From contig SHVR01000025.1 of NCBI GenBank assembly GCA_009694185.1, forward strand, positions 1 to 38,370: a stretch of DNA of 38,370 nt, given 5' to 3'. Position 1 is the stretch's first letter. Every line of letters starts with the position of its first letter. Below are positions 18,263 to 27,101 of this stretch, piece by piece. The translations under genes and the position numbers were made by a program. This DNA comes from Alphaproteobacteria bacterium (lineage in GTDB: Bacteria > Pseudomonadota > Alphaproteobacteria > SHVR01). Under the pieces are notes generated by a model. The model did no database searches and was not told where the DNA came from. It saw only the letters and a program-made list of their open reading frames with translations.

Positions 18263-19253
18263 GGCTGGCCCGCTGCTCGAGATCGAGGGGATCGTGACAC
18301 TCTTGGGCGGCGAGCGCCGCTTCCTCCGCGCGCCGCGCCCGCCCGTCAGGGCCGTCGACGGGGTCTCGCTCAGCCTTCGCGAGGGCGAGATTCTGGGCCT
18401 CGTGGGTGAGTCCGGCTGCGGCAAAACGACGCTTGGGCGCACCATCCTCGGCATCCAGCGGGAGACGGCGGGCGAGATCAGGCTCGCCGGCGAGCTTGTG
18501 AGCGGCCTCGATCCCGCCCTGGCACGACAACGCCGCCGCGACATCCAGTATGTCCATCAGGACCCGGGTGCCGCCCTCGATTCCTGGTGGAGCATCGGTC
18601 GCTCGCTCGCCGAGGGGCTGATCGTGCATGGCATTCGCGACGGCGCCGAACGCCACCGGCGCGTCGACCAAGTACTGGCGGCTGTCGGTCTCGACGCCAC
18701 CTTCAAGCCCCGCTATCCCCATGAATTGTCGGGTGGCCAGCTCCGCCGCGTGGGCCTCGCCCGCATCCTGGTGCTCTCGCCTCGCCTCGTCATCCTGGAC
18801 GAGCCTACCTCCGGCCTCGACCTCTCGGTACAGGCGACGGTGCTCCTCCTGATCCGGGAGTTGCGCCGGCGGCTCGGCCTCACTTTCCTCTTCATCTCCC
18901 ATGATTTGTCCGTCGTGCGCCTGATGTGCGACCGGGTCGCCATCATGTATCTCGGCCGGGTGGTCGAGTCGGCGGAAACAAAGGCGATCTTCGAACGGCC
19001 GCGCCATCCCTATACCCGCGCGCTGCTGGCGGCAGCACCTCGTCTCGAACCCGGCCAGATCGTCGACGAGAGCCTGATCCTGGGCGACCCGCCGAGCGCG
19101 GCGGCCATTCCCTCGGGCTGCGCCTTCCGCACCCGCTGCCCGCATGCCGAGGATGCTTGCGCCACCGCCCTGCCGCCCTCTGAAGCCGTCTCCGAGAGCC
19201 ACCATGTCGCCTGCCGGCGCTGGCGGGAGCTGGCACCGCTAATCGGCCGATGA
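18255..19253 (+). CDS. Peptide ABC transporter ATPase, DppF type, operon 1
   Basis: This 332-residue partner ATPase completes the importer. Walker A is GESGCGKTT, the signature LSGGQLRRVGLARIL and Walker B LVILDEPTSGLD, with the SHDLSVV switch. The C-terminal domain has GCAFRTRCPHAEDAC. The signature departs slightly (LRR instead of RQR) but the SGG core is intact. The start overlaps the DppD-type stop by 8 bp. The 3' end overlaps the convergent cusA end by 15 bp, so the two operons run into each other with no room for separate terminators. Confidence 0.93.
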   Translation: MPEAGPLLEIEGIVTLLGGERRFLRAPRPPVRAVDGVSLSLREGEILGLVGESGCGKTTLGRTILGIQRETAGEIRLAGELVSGLDPALARQRRRDIQYVHQDPGAALDSWWSIGRSLAEGLIVHGIRDGAERHRRVDQVLAAVGLDATFKPRYPHELSGGQLRRVGLARILVLSPRLVILDEPTSGLDLSVQATVLLLIRELRRRLGLTFLFISHDLSVVRLMCDRVAIMYLGRVVESAETKAIFERPRHPYTRALLAAAPRLEPGQIVDESLILGDPPSAAAIPSGCAFRTRCPHAEDACATALPPSEAVSESHHVACRRWRELAPLIGR

Positions 19254-22200
19254 CAGGGCCGCCTCGCGCCCATGCACGAGAGCGAAGAGGGCCGGGATGA
19301 CGATGAGCGTGAGGAGCGTCGAGGAAACCATGCCGCCGATCATCGGCACGGCGATGCGCTGCATGACTTCCGAGCCGACGCCGGTACTCCAGAGGATCGG
19401 CACGAGGCCGGCCATGATGGCGGCGACGGTCATCATCTTGGGCCGCACCCGCTCGACGGCGCCGCTCATGATCGCCCGGTGCAAGTCGGCGCGGCTGAAG
19501 GGTAAATCCTCCGCCCTGCGGCGCGCCTTCACCTCCTTCATGGCATGGTCGAGATAGATCAGCATGACGACGCCGGTCTCGGCGGCGATGCCGGCGAGCG
19601 CGATGAAACCCACCACGGTCGCGACGCTCATATTGAAATCCATCCAATGCATCAGCCAAAGACCGCCCACCAACGAAAAGGGCAGCGACATCAGCACGAT
19701 CAGCGTATCCGATAGGCGCCGGAAATTGAGATAGAGCAGCAGGAAAATGACCAGGAGCGTCGCCGGCACGACGAGGCGGAGGCGCTCCTTGGCGCGCTCA
19801 AGATATTCGAACTGCCCGCTCCAAGCGGCGTAATAGCCGGGCGGGAAGACAACGCTATCGGCGACGATCCGCCGGGCTTCCTCGACATAGCCGCCGAGAT
19901 CGCGGTCGCGAATGTCGACATAGACATAGACGGCAAGTCGGCCGTCCTCGGTGCGTATGGTGGTCGGCCCCTGGGTCCGCCGGATGCTGGCGACCTCGCC
20001 GAGCGGTATGGCGGCACCGTTCGCCAGCGACACCAGGACCTCGCTCGCGATCGCGTCGGGGTCGCTCCGCACATCGCGCGGATAGCGCAGCACGACGCCA
20101 TATCGTTCCCGTCCCTCGACCGTCGTCGTCACCAATTCGGCGCCGAGCGCCATGGCGATGGTCGATTGCACGTCCGCGACCGAGAGACCATGGCGGGCGA
20201 TCCGATCGCGGTCGGGCGCGATCTCGAGGAAATAGCCGCTATTGACCCGCTCGGCATAGGCGCTGCTGGTACCGGGGACCCGCCGCAGCACCGATTCTAC
20301 CTCCCGGGCGAGGCGCTCGAGCTCGGCCAAATCATTGCCGAAGATCTTGACGCCGACCGGTGTGCGAATGCCGGTCGACAGCATGTCGATGCGGGCCTTG
20401 ATCGGCATGGTCCAGGCGTTGCTGACGCCCGGGAACTGCAAGGCCGTGTCCATTTCGGCGATCAGCTTGTCGAGGGTCATTCCCGGTCGCCACACGGAGG
20501 GGTCCTTTAAGTTGATGATCGTCTCGAACATCTCAAGGGGCGCCGGGTCGGTCGCGGTCTGGGCGCGGCCGGCCTTGCCCCACACGCTCTCGACTTCCGG
20601 GAACGTCTTGATGATCCGGTTCTGGGTCTGGAGGAGTTCGGCCGACTTGGTGACCGAGAGGCCCGGCAGAGTGGTCGGCATGTAGAAGAGGGTTCCTTCG
20701 TTCAAATTGGGCATGAACTCGGAGCCAAGGCGCCGGGCCGGGACGATCGCGGCGGCCAGCACCAGGATGGCCATGAGAAGGGTCGCGCGCTTGGCCCGGA
20801 GTACCAGGCGAATCACCGGCCGGTAGAGCCAGATCAACAGCCGATTGAGGGGATTTTTGGCCTCGGGCACGATGCGGCCACGGATGAACAAGACCATTAG
20901 CGCCGGCACGAGCGTGACCGATAGAAGCGCGGCCGCCGCCATGGCGAAGGTCTTGGTAAAAGCGAGCGGCTTGAAGAGCCGGCCTTCCTGGGCCTCGAGG
21001 GTGAAGATCGGCAGAAACGAAACCGTGATCACCAGGAGACTGAAGAAGAGGGCGGGCCCCACTTCCTCGGCGGCGCGAATCAGCACCTCGGTTCGCGCGA
21101 CCCCGGGCGGCGCCTGCTCGAGCCGCTTGTGGGCGTTCTCGACCATGACGATGGCGGCGTCGACCATGGCGCCGATGGCGATGGCAATACCGCCGAGGCT
21201 CATGATGTTCGAGCCGATGCCGAGCACATGCATGACGGCAAGTGCCATCAGGATGCCGAGCGGCAGTGTCACGATGGCAACGAGGGCACTCCTCGCGTGC
21301 AGGAGAAAGACGAAGCAGACGAGGGCCACGACGACGCTCTCCTCGGCAAGTGTGCGCAACAAGGTCCGGATCGCCCGATAGATGAGCGTCGAGCGATCGT
21401 AAACCCGGATAATCTCCACGCCCTCGGGCAGGCTCGCAGCGATTTCCGCCAATCGTTCCTTGACCCGGTGGATGACATCCAGGCTGTTGGCGCCATGGCG
21501 TTGCATGGCAATGCCGCTCGCCACTTCGCCCTCGCCATTCAATTCGGCGATGCCCCGTCGCTCATCCGGCACCAGTTCGACACGGGCCACGTCACCCAGC
21601 AGGACGGGCGTGCCGTCCACCGCCTTCAGCATGATGCGTTCGAAATCGGCTGGGCTCGTCACATAGCCACGACCGCGGATCACGAATTCGGTCTCGGCAA
21701 GCTCGATCGAGCGCCCGCCCACATCCATGTTGCTCGCCCGGACCGCGTCGCGGATGGTCTGCAACGAGATGCCGAGCGCCTTCATGCGCCACGGATCGAC
21801 GACGACGGCATACTGCTTGACGAAGCCGCCAACGCTCGCGACCTCGGCAACGCCGGCCGCCTTGGCGACGGCGAAGCGCACATGCCAGTCCTGAAGCGCG
21901 CGAAGTTCGGCTAGGTCGCGGCCGTGTCCGGTCACGGCATACTGGTAGACCCAGCCGACGCCCGTGGCATCGGGACCGAGATTGGGCACGACACCGCGGG
22001 GCAGCCGCTGGGCCGCGACGTTGAGATATTCGAGCACGCGGCTACGCGCCCAATAAATGTCGGTGCCATCCTCGAAGATCACATAGACGAAGGAGACGCC
22101 GAACATGGAGAAGCCGCGCACGACGCGTGAGCGCGGCACGCTCAGCATCGCCGTGGTGAGGGGAAACGTCACCTGGTCTTCGATCACCTGCGGCCCTTGG

Positions 22201-22364
22201 CCCGGATATTCCGTGTAGACGATAACCTGGGTGTCGGAGAGGTCCGGGATCGCATCGAGTGGAAGGCGGTTCATGGCATAGAGGCCGGCGAGCGTCGCGA
22301 ACGCCGCCCCGATCAGCACCAGAACGATATTGGTCGCCGACCAGCGGATCAGGCGGGCGATCAT
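19239..22364 (-). CDS. cusA: CusA-like heavy-metal efflux RND pump
   Basis: This 1041-residue inner-membrane proton antiporter pumps metal ions from periplasm or cytoplasm into a tripartite channel. The N-terminal helix, the porter domain and the proton-relay Asp in GAMVDAAIVMVEN (about 405) are typical. The three methionines that bind Cu(I)/Ag(I) in E. coli CusA have counterparts here, in YMPTT, PLEMFET and RIDMLSTG, which argues for copper/silver rather than Zn/Co/Ni. Length fits the family. The start overlaps the cusB stop by 4 bp. Confidence 0.95.
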   Translation of the reverse strand: MIARLIRWSATNIVLVLIGAAFATLAGLYAMNRLPLDAIPDLSDTQVIVYTEYPGQGPQVIEDQVTFPLTTAMLSVPRSRVVRGFSMFGVSFVYVIFEDGTDIYWARSRVLEYLNVAAQRLPRGVVPNLGPDATGVGWVYQYAVTGHGRDLAELRALQDWHVRFAVAKAAGVAEVASVGGFVKQYAVVVDPWRMKALGISLQTIRDAVRASNMDVGGRSIELAETEFVIRGRGYVTSPADFERIMLKAVDGTPVLLGDVARVELVPDERRGIAELNGEGEVASGIAMQRHGANSLDVIHRVKERLAEIAASLPEGVEIIRVYDRSTLIYRAIRTLLRTLAEESVVVALVCFVFLLHARSALVAIVTLPLGILMALAVMHVLGIGSNIMSLGGIAIAIGAMVDAAIVMVENAHKRLEQAPPGVARTEVLIRAAEEVGPALFFSLLVITVSFLPIFTLEAQEGRLFKPLAFTKTFAMAAAALLSVTLVPALMVLFIRGRIVPEAKNPLNRLLIWLYRPVIRLVLRAKRATLLMAILVLAAAIVPARRLGSEFMPNLNEGTLFYMPTTLPGLSVTKSAELLQTQNRIIKTFPEVESVWGKAGRAQTATDPAPLEMFETIINLKDPSVWRPGMTLDKLIAEMDTALQFPGVSNAWTMPIKARIDMLSTGIRTPVGVKIFGNDLAELERLAREVESVLRRVPGTSSAYAERVNSGYFLEIAPDRDRIARHGLSVADVQSTIAMALGAELVTTTVEGRERYGVVLRYPRDVRSDPDAIASEVLVSLANGAAIPLGEVASIRRTQGPTTIRTEDGRLAVYVYVDIRDRDLGGYVEEARRIVADSVVFPPGYYAAWSGQFEYLERAKERLRLVVPATLLVIFLLLYLNFRRLSDTLIVLMSLPFSLVGGLWLMHWMDFNMSVATVVGFIALAGIAAETGVVMLIYLDHAMKEVKARRRAEDLPFSRADLHRAIMSGAVERVRPKMMTVAAIMAGLVPILWSTGVGSEVMQRIAVPMIGGMVSSTLLTLIVIPALFALVHGREAALSSAD

Positions 22365-23629
22365 GGCTCGACCTTCGGCGGACCGAAGCCGCTCAATGCC
22401 GCGCGTAGATTGCTTTCGGCGTCGATCAGGAAATTGCCCGTGACGACCAGACGTTCGCCTTCCTCGAGGCCGTCCAGAACTTCGACCAGACCGTTGCCGC
22501 GCCGGCCGAGGGCGAGCTGGCGCGGCTCGAAGAGACCGTCGCCCTTGGCAACGAAGGCGACACGCCGGCTGCCGCTATCGATGATGGCTGAGTCCGGTAT
22601 GGCGATGACGGGGGAATCGCTCGCTTGCGCCTCGATCGTCACGTCGCCATAGAGGCCCGTCTTGATGCGGCCATCCGGATTGCCCAGGACGATTCGGACC
22701 GACGCCGTGCGGGTCATCATATTGAGTTCGGGATAGATGAAGGCGACCTCGCCTTCGATCGGCTGCTCGGCGAACGCCCTGAACACAATTCGGGCGGTCT
22801 GGCCGATGCGCAGCCAGCCCAGGTCGCGTTCGGCCACCTGGGCCATGACCCAGACGGTCGACAAATCCGTGACCTTGAACAGCATGTCGCCCGCCGCAAA
22901 CCGCATGCCGACCAATGCGGGCTTTTCCATCACCGTGCCGGTCGTGGGCGCGGTCAAGGTCAGGGCGCGCACCGCTTCGCCGGTCTCGCGCAGTCGCGCG
23001 ATCACCTGATCGGAGAGCCCGAACAGACGGAGGTTCTGTTCCGTCTTCGCCAGATCGCCGACGCGCGCCGACCCGCGCAATGCGGTTAGATAGTCCGCCT
23101 GTTTCCGCAAGATGTCGGGGCTTTCGATCCAGACCCGCATCAAGGGTTGGCCGGCCCGCACCGCCGTACCCGTTAGCGGCACATGCAAGGTCTCGACAAA
23201 GCCATCGAACTTGGCGGTGACGACGGCAACGCGGCTTTCATCGGCCGTCACCGTGCCGGCGGCCTTGATACGCCGCGTCAGCACGCGGCGCGAAACCGGC
23301 TCCGTGCGGACCCCCGCGCGCTGCACCCGTTCCGGGCCGATGCGCACCGACCCGGCCGGGCCCAAGACCTCGTCCTCGAAGACAGGGATAAAGTCCATGC
23401 CCATGGAATCTTTCTTGGGCTTGGGTGACACATCCGCGAGGCCCATGGGGTTCCGGTAATAAATGACGCGGCGGCCACCGGCGGCGGACGGGGGTGCGTC
23501 AGGTGCCATGGCGACCGGTGGTGGCGCGGGCCGGGTAGTGACCCACTCGATCGGCGCAGGCCCGGCGAAGAGCAGGGCCAAAACGGCGGCGGCAGTCAGA
23601 GCCAGCCAGCCCAGGATATGGCGTCGCAT
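22361..23629 (-). CDS. cusB: CusB-like periplasmic adaptor of RND metal efflux
   Basis: This 422-residue membrane-fusion protein has an N-terminal anchor or signal (RRHILGWLALTAAAVLALLFAG). A heavy-metal-binding domain follows, YYRNPMGLADV then DSMGMDFIPVFEDE, with Met residues at the CusB metal sites in place of Cys. Barrel-sandwich and beta-barrel domains complete it. It links CusA to an outer-membrane channel. ATG 23629 has GAGGAT 7 nt upstream and gives a normal N-terminus; a GTG at 23659 would add 10 residues. No cusC gene is in the window. Confidence 0.92.
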   Translation of the reverse strand: MRRHILGWLALTAAAVLALLFAGPAPIEWVTTRPAPPPVAMAPDAPPSAAGGRRVIYYRNPMGLADVSPKPKKDSMGMDFIPVFEDEVLGPAGSVRIGPERVQRAGVRTEPVSRRVLTRRIKAAGTVTADESRVAVVTAKFDGFVETLHVPLTGTAVRAGQPLMRVWIESPDILRKQADYLTALRGSARVGDLAKTEQNLRLFGLSDQVIARLRETGEAVRALTLTAPTTGTVMEKPALVGMRFAAGDMLFKVTDLSTVWVMAQVAERDLGWLRIGQTARIVFRAFAEQPIEGEVAFIYPELNMMTRTASVRIVLGNPDGRIKTGLYGDVTIEAQASDSPVIAIPDSAIIDSGSRRVAFVAKGDGLFEPRQLALGRRGNGLVEVLDGLEEGERLVVTGNFLIDAESNLRAALSGFGPPKVEP

Positions 23630-23727
23630 GAAACCGATCCTCGAAAAGTCTAAGCGCACGCGCCGCCCTGGCGAACGGCGCCAGGCGACGGGTGAACCGG
23701 CCGGCTTCTGTCAGCCGGCCGGCGACT

Positions 23728-24081
23728 TCAGACGGGGATCGAGGAACGGGGTGGGCGGAAGGGCGGGATGCCGACGATCGGCACATGCCCCCGATCGCCG
23801 ACCGAGCCGGCGACACGCACGGGTTTCCATTGCCGAAGCGCAACATCGGACGGCAGCAGCGATGCGACCGTCGAGGGCGCGCAACGACCCTGGCACGAGG
23901 CACCCGGCACACAGCCGCCGCCCCAATGCCCGGCACAGCAGTCGCTGCCGGGATCGCCGCAGGCCATGGCCGAATGCTGGCCCGCACCGACCGCGCCCGC
24001 GCCAAATCCTAGCCCCGACCCGAAACCGGTCACGACCAAAAGCAGCGCCAATGCGAGGGCATGGGAGAGTTTTCGTAGCAT
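23728..24081 (-). CDS. Small secreted Cys-rich protein of the cus operon
   Basis: This 117-residue protein of unknown family has a hydrophobic N-terminus (LSHALALALLLVVTGFG) reading as a signal peptide or anchor. It is followed by a cluster of six cysteines (41, 48, 49, 57, 63, 67) with His and Met nearby, and a Pro-rich C-terminus. It precedes cusB by 98 bp on the same strand. Position, export signal and Cys content suggest a periplasmic metal-binding protein in the place CusF takes elsewhere, but it has no CusF fold signature. Start ATG 24081; earlier in-frame starts lack the signal at their N-terminus. Confidence 0.65.
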   Translation of the reverse strand: MLRKLSHALALALLLVVTGFGSGLGFGAGAVGAGQHSAMACGDPGSDCCAGHWGGGCVPGASCQGRCAPSTVASLLPSDVALRQWKPVRVAGSVGDRGHVPIVGIPPFRPPRSSIPV

Positions 24082-24177
24082 GGCTTTCTTGCATATAGGG
24101 ACGGGCGGGCCGTCCGTCACGTCGTAAATTGCCCCACCCTCGGCCATGAACAATACCAGCCTCGGATAAATTTTTTC

Positions 24178-24208
24178 TTGACCGCCTTATACTCAAAATG
24201 AGTATTAA
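24178..24208 (+). promoter_or_regulatory. Promoter-like site with palindromic operator (copy A)
   Basis: TTGACC (24178-24183) is followed by the palindrome ATACTCA-aaa-TGAGTAT (24189-24205, perfect 7-bp arms) and TATTAA (24203-24208). The palindrome fills the spacer and -10 area, as expected for a repressor operator. Close relatives occur at 30055-30082 and 30126-30142. The regulator is unknown; a dimeric winged-helix repressor is a guess. Confidence 0.6.
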
Positions 24209-24271
24209 TGGGGAGACAAACCAGGGCCATGGAATCATTGGCTGCCGAAGGAGCCAGCACGAGCGCGCCCG

Positions 24272-24321
24272 CCCGATTGCCCCACCTGATTGCCCACCCG
24301 ATTGCCGTTGCGGCAATCGGG
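24272..24321 (+). repeat. Repeated GATTGCC units ending in a perfect hairpin
   Basis: Three direct copies of CCyGATTGCC start at 24272, 24285 and 24297 (spacing 13 and 12 bp), and an inverted copy GGCAATCGGG lies at 24312-24321. The last direct copy and the inverted copy form a 10-bp perfect stem with a 5-nt loop. The element lies in the leader of the second binding-protein gene, about 100 bp before its start. Confidence 0.6.
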
Positions 24322-24423
24322 CGATTCGTGCCCAACTGTCTTGAAAATAAAGGACTGGTGTCCGAACGGCGTCGCGCCGCTAGCACGAAAGCCGCATCGG
24401 AGGGGTTAGCAGGGAGAGCACCC

Positions 24424-26013
24424 ATGAGCAGGAAGATGTGGCTCGGTGGCGTCGTTGCCATTGCGCTCACCGCGGTTTCAACCGGCTCGGCGCCGGCGCT
24501 GGCGCAGCAGAAGACGCTGAAATTCATTCCGCAGGCCGATCTGCGGATTCTCGATCCGATCTGGACCACCCAGTACATCGTGCGCAATCACGGCTACCTG
24601 ATCTACGACACGCTGTTCGCGCAGAACGACAAGTTCGAGATCAAGCCGCAGATGGTCGACACCTACACGGTGAGCGATGACAAGAAGCTTTACACCTTCA
24701 CGCTGCGCGACGGCCTGCGCTTCCATGATGGCGGCGCGGTCACGTCGCGGGACGTGGTGCCCTCGCTCGAGCGCTGGGGCAAGAAGGATTCGCTCGCCAT
24801 CCTGATCATGACCAAGATCGACGCGATGAAGGCGGTCGACGACAAGACCTTCACCATCCAGCTAAAGGAGCCGTTCCCGTTGCTCTTGGAGGGCCTCTCC
24901 AAGGTCTCGTCCAACGTGCCGTTCATCATGCCCGAGCGCGTCGCCAAGACCGACGCCAACGAGCAGATCAAGGAGGTGATCGGCTCCGGACCATTCAAGT
25001 TCCTGCGTGACGAGTGGGTCCCGGGCAGCAAGGCGGTCTATGTCAAGAACACCGACTACAAGCCGCGCTCGGAGCCGGCCAACTGGGCGACCGGCGGCAA
25101 GGTGGTGCACATCGACCGGCTGGAGTGGCTGATCATCCCGGACACGGCGACCGCCGCGGCGGCGCTGGAGAAGGGCGAGGTCGACTGGTGGGAAGTTCCG
25201 CCGTCGGACTTCTGGAACCGCCTCTCCAAGGTGAGCGGCGTCAAGGTGATCCAGTCGGACCCGCTGGGCAATCTCGGCGTGTTCCGCTTCAACCATCTGC
25301 ACCCGCCGTTCGACAATCCGAAGGCGCGCCAGGCGCTGCTGTACGCGATCGACCAGGACGACTACATCGCGTCCATGGTCGGCGACGTGAAGAACGGCAA
25401 GCACTGCTACTCCTATTTCGGCTGCGGCGTGCCGATGGAGACCGAGGCTGGCGCCGAGCCGCTCAAGGGCAAGCGCGACCTCGCCAAGGCCAAGGCGCTG
25501 TTGAAGGAGGCCGGCTACAACGGCGAGAAGATCGTGGTGATCTCGCCGACCGACCAGCCGGTGATCCACGCCCAGTCGCTGATGACCACCGAGCTCTTGA
25601 AGGGCCTCGGCATGAACGTCGAAATGCAGGCGATGGACTGGGGCACCATGGGCCAGCGCCGCGCCCGCAAGGAGCCGCCGGACAAGGGCGGCTGGAACAT
25701 CATGCACACCTGGACGCTGGTGCTCGACCAGATGCTCCCCCCTGCCGCCATCATGGTCTCCGGCGGGGCGGACAAAGCCTGGTTCGGCTGGCCAACCAAC
25801 CCGAGGATCGAGCAGCTGCGCAACATCGACTGGGTCGGGGCGACATCGCTCGACGAGCAGAAGAAGATCGTCGCCGACGCCAGCAAGGAGGCGTATCAGA
25901 CGCTCCCCTGGATCGTCACCGGGCAGTTCTTCCCGAAGACCGCCTTCCGCGCCAATGTCACCGGCGTGCCGGTCTCCCCGGTGGTGTTCTTTTGGGGCGT
26001 CAACAAGAACTGA
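24424..26013 (+). CDS. Peptide ABC transporter substrate-binding protein (SBP_bac_5), operon 2
   Basis: This 529-residue periplasmic protein has a signal peptide (1-28, ALA before QQ). The mature part begins TLKFIPQADLRILDPIWTT and contains TFTLRDGLRFHDGGAVTSRDVVPSLERW, both typical of the family. FGCGVPMETEAGAEPL and the VSPVVFFWGVNKN end resemble a proteobacterial subgroup distinct from operon 1. GGGAGA lies about 6 nt before the ATG. A frame extension to 24208 adds 72 residues without a signal, so I reject it. Tyr codons are 10 TAC to 3 TAT, against 9 to 11 in the operon 1 binding protein. Confidence 0.92.
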   Translation: MSRKMWLGGVVAIALTAVSTGSAPALAQQKTLKFIPQADLRILDPIWTTQYIVRNHGYLIYDTLFAQNDKFEIKPQMVDTYTVSDDKKLYTFTLRDGLRFHDGGAVTSRDVVPSLERWGKKDSLAILIMTKIDAMKAVDDKTFTIQLKEPFPLLLEGLSKVSSNVPFIMPERVAKTDANEQIKEVIGSGPFKFLRDEWVPGSKAVYVKNTDYKPRSEPANWATGGKVVHIDRLEWLIIPDTATAAAALEKGEVDWWEVPPSDFWNRLSKVSGVKVIQSDPLGNLGVFRFNHLHPPFDNPKARQALLYAIDQDDYIASMVGDVKNGKHCYSYFGCGVPMETEAGAEPLKGKRDLAKAKALLKEAGYNGEKIVVISPTDQPVIHAQSLMTTELLKGLGMNVEMQAMDWGTMGQRRARKEPPDKGGWNIMHTWTLVLDQMLPPAAIMVSGGADKAWFGWPTNPRIEQLRNIDWVGATSLDEQKKIVADASKEAYQTLPWIVTGQFFPKTAFRANVTGVPVSPVVFFWGVNKN

Positions 26014-26037
26014 ACAGGGTACCGGTCCGTGCTTGTG

Positions 26038-26113
26038 CGCCCCCTCCCCCTAACCCCCTTGCACACGGGGAGGGGCGACTCGATCTCGCTCCCGCCCCGC
26101 TTGTGGGGGCGGG
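26038..26113 (+). repeat. Two consecutive GC-rich hairpins (REP-like) after the binding-protein gene
   Basis: The first hairpin pairs 26038-26050 (CGCCCCCTCCCCC) with 26067-26077 (GGGGAGGGGCG). The second pairs CCCGCCCC (26091-26098) with GGGGCGGG (26106-26113). The C-rich/G-rich form resembles dispersed palindromic repeats of Alphaproteobacteria. Position between binding-protein and permease genes matches the hairpin of operon 1 and suggests the same role in lowering downstream expression. Confidence 0.6.
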
Positions 26114-26158
26114 ATGGGGCGGGGGCTGCCGCGGCCGCCGCCATCTGAGGGCGCGCGC

Positions 26159-27100
26159 ATGTTCGCCTATGTCGTTCGCCGCGTGCTCGCGACCATCCCC
26201 GTGATGGGCGTCGTGGCGGTATTCGTCTTCGCGCTGCTGCGTCTGACGCCGGGCGACCCGGCGATCATGATCGCCGGCGACATCGCGACCGAAGCCGACA
26301 TCGCCGCGATCCGCGCCAAGCTCGGCCTCGACGAGGCGCTGCACATCCAGTTCGCCACCTGGATGTGGGGCCTGCTCAGGGGCGATCTCGGCATCTCGAT
26401 CTTTTCCAACCTGCCCGTGAGCCGGCTGATCGGGCAGCGCCTGGAGCCGACCCTGGCGCTCACCGTCACCGCGCTGATCCTCGCGGTGTCGATCGCCGTG
26501 CCGATGGGCGTCGTGGCGGCCTGGAAGGCCGGCACCTGGATCGACACGGCGGTCATGTCTTTCGCCGTGCTCGGCTTCTCCGTACCGGTGTTCGTGCTCG
26601 GCTTCGTGCTGATCCTGGTGTTCTCGCTGTCGCTCGACTGGCTGCCGGTGCAGGGCTACACCCCGATCCGCGAGGGCTTCGTGCCCTTCCTGCGCAACAT
26701 CATCCTGCCGTCCGTGGCCCTCGGCGTGATCTACGCCGCGCTGATTGCGCGCATCACCCGCGCGACGATGCTGGACGTGCTGGCACAGGACTACATCCGC
26801 ACCGCCGAGGCCAAGGGCTTGGCCACCGACCAGGTGCTGCTCGGCCACGCGCTGAAGAACGCCTCGGTGCCGATCGTCACGGTGATCGGCATCGGCATTG
26901 CGCTGCTGATCTCGGGTGCCATCGTCACCGAGACGGTGTTCGCGATTCCCGGCCTCGGCCGTCTGACAGTCGACGGCATCCTGAAGCGCGACTACCCGAT
27001 CATCCAGGGCATGGTGTTGCTGTTCTCCGGCGTCTATGTGCTGATCAACCTGCTGGTCGATCTCAGCTACATGTTCCTCGACCCTCGCATCCGGTACTGA
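26159..27100 (+). CDS. Peptide ABC transporter permease, DppB type, operon 2
   Basis: This 313-residue inner-membrane permease begins MFAYVVRRVLATIPVMGVVAVFVFALLRL and has about six helices. The coupling loop is fully classical: YIRTAEAKGLATDQVLLGHALKNA. The C-terminus is LVDLSYMFLDPRIRY. It lacks the extra periplasmic segment seen in the operon 1 protein, hence the shorter length. I chose ATG 26159 because the upstream 15 codons come from the hairpin region. The next gene starts 1 bp after its stop. Confidence 0.93.
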   Translation: MFAYVVRRVLATIPVMGVVAVFVFALLRLTPGDPAIMIAGDIATEADIAAIRAKLGLDEALHIQFATWMWGLLRGDLGISIFSNLPVSRLIGQRLEPTLALTVTALILAVSIAVPMGVVAAWKAGTWIDTAVMSFAVLGFSVPVFVLGFVLILVFSLSLDWLPVQGYTPIREGFVPFLRNIILPSVALGVIYAALIARITRATMLDVLAQDYIRTAEAKGLATDQVLLGHALKNASVPIVTVIGIGIALLISGAIVTETVFAIPGLGRLTVDGILKRDYPIIQGMVLLFSGVYVLINLLVDLSYMFLDPRIRY

Positions 27101-27101
27101 G

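Larger units (their letters stand above)
24082..24423. other. Divergent regulatory region between cus operon and ABC operon 2
   Basis: No gene is supported in these 342 bp. They hold a TTGACC-containing promoter-like site with a palindromic operator (24178-24208), a set of repeated GATTGCC units ending in a hairpin (24272-24321), and the ribosome binding site of the next gene. The frame of the binding-protein gene stays open back to 24208, but the signal peptide argues for a start at 24424. The cus promoter should also lie here on the other strand. Confidence 0.6.

Noticed and set aside
16826-18544. 572-codon minus frame across two ABC genes
   Set aside because: It spans the antisense of two different genes, which a real gene would not do here.
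23540-23550. CCCACTCGAT in cusB as a second guaA attachment site
   Set aside because: Only about 10 bp are shared with the guaA 3' end and they encode a normal cusB segment; expected by chance.
24208-24423. N-terminal extension of the operon 2 binding protein
   Set aside because: The frame is open, but the extension would bury the signal peptide 72 residues inside and has no ribosome binding site as good as that before 24424.
26038-26113. Possible CRISPR or tandem array
   Set aside because: Two hairpins of different sequence, no regular spacers; no CRISPR array or cas gene seen anywhere in the window.
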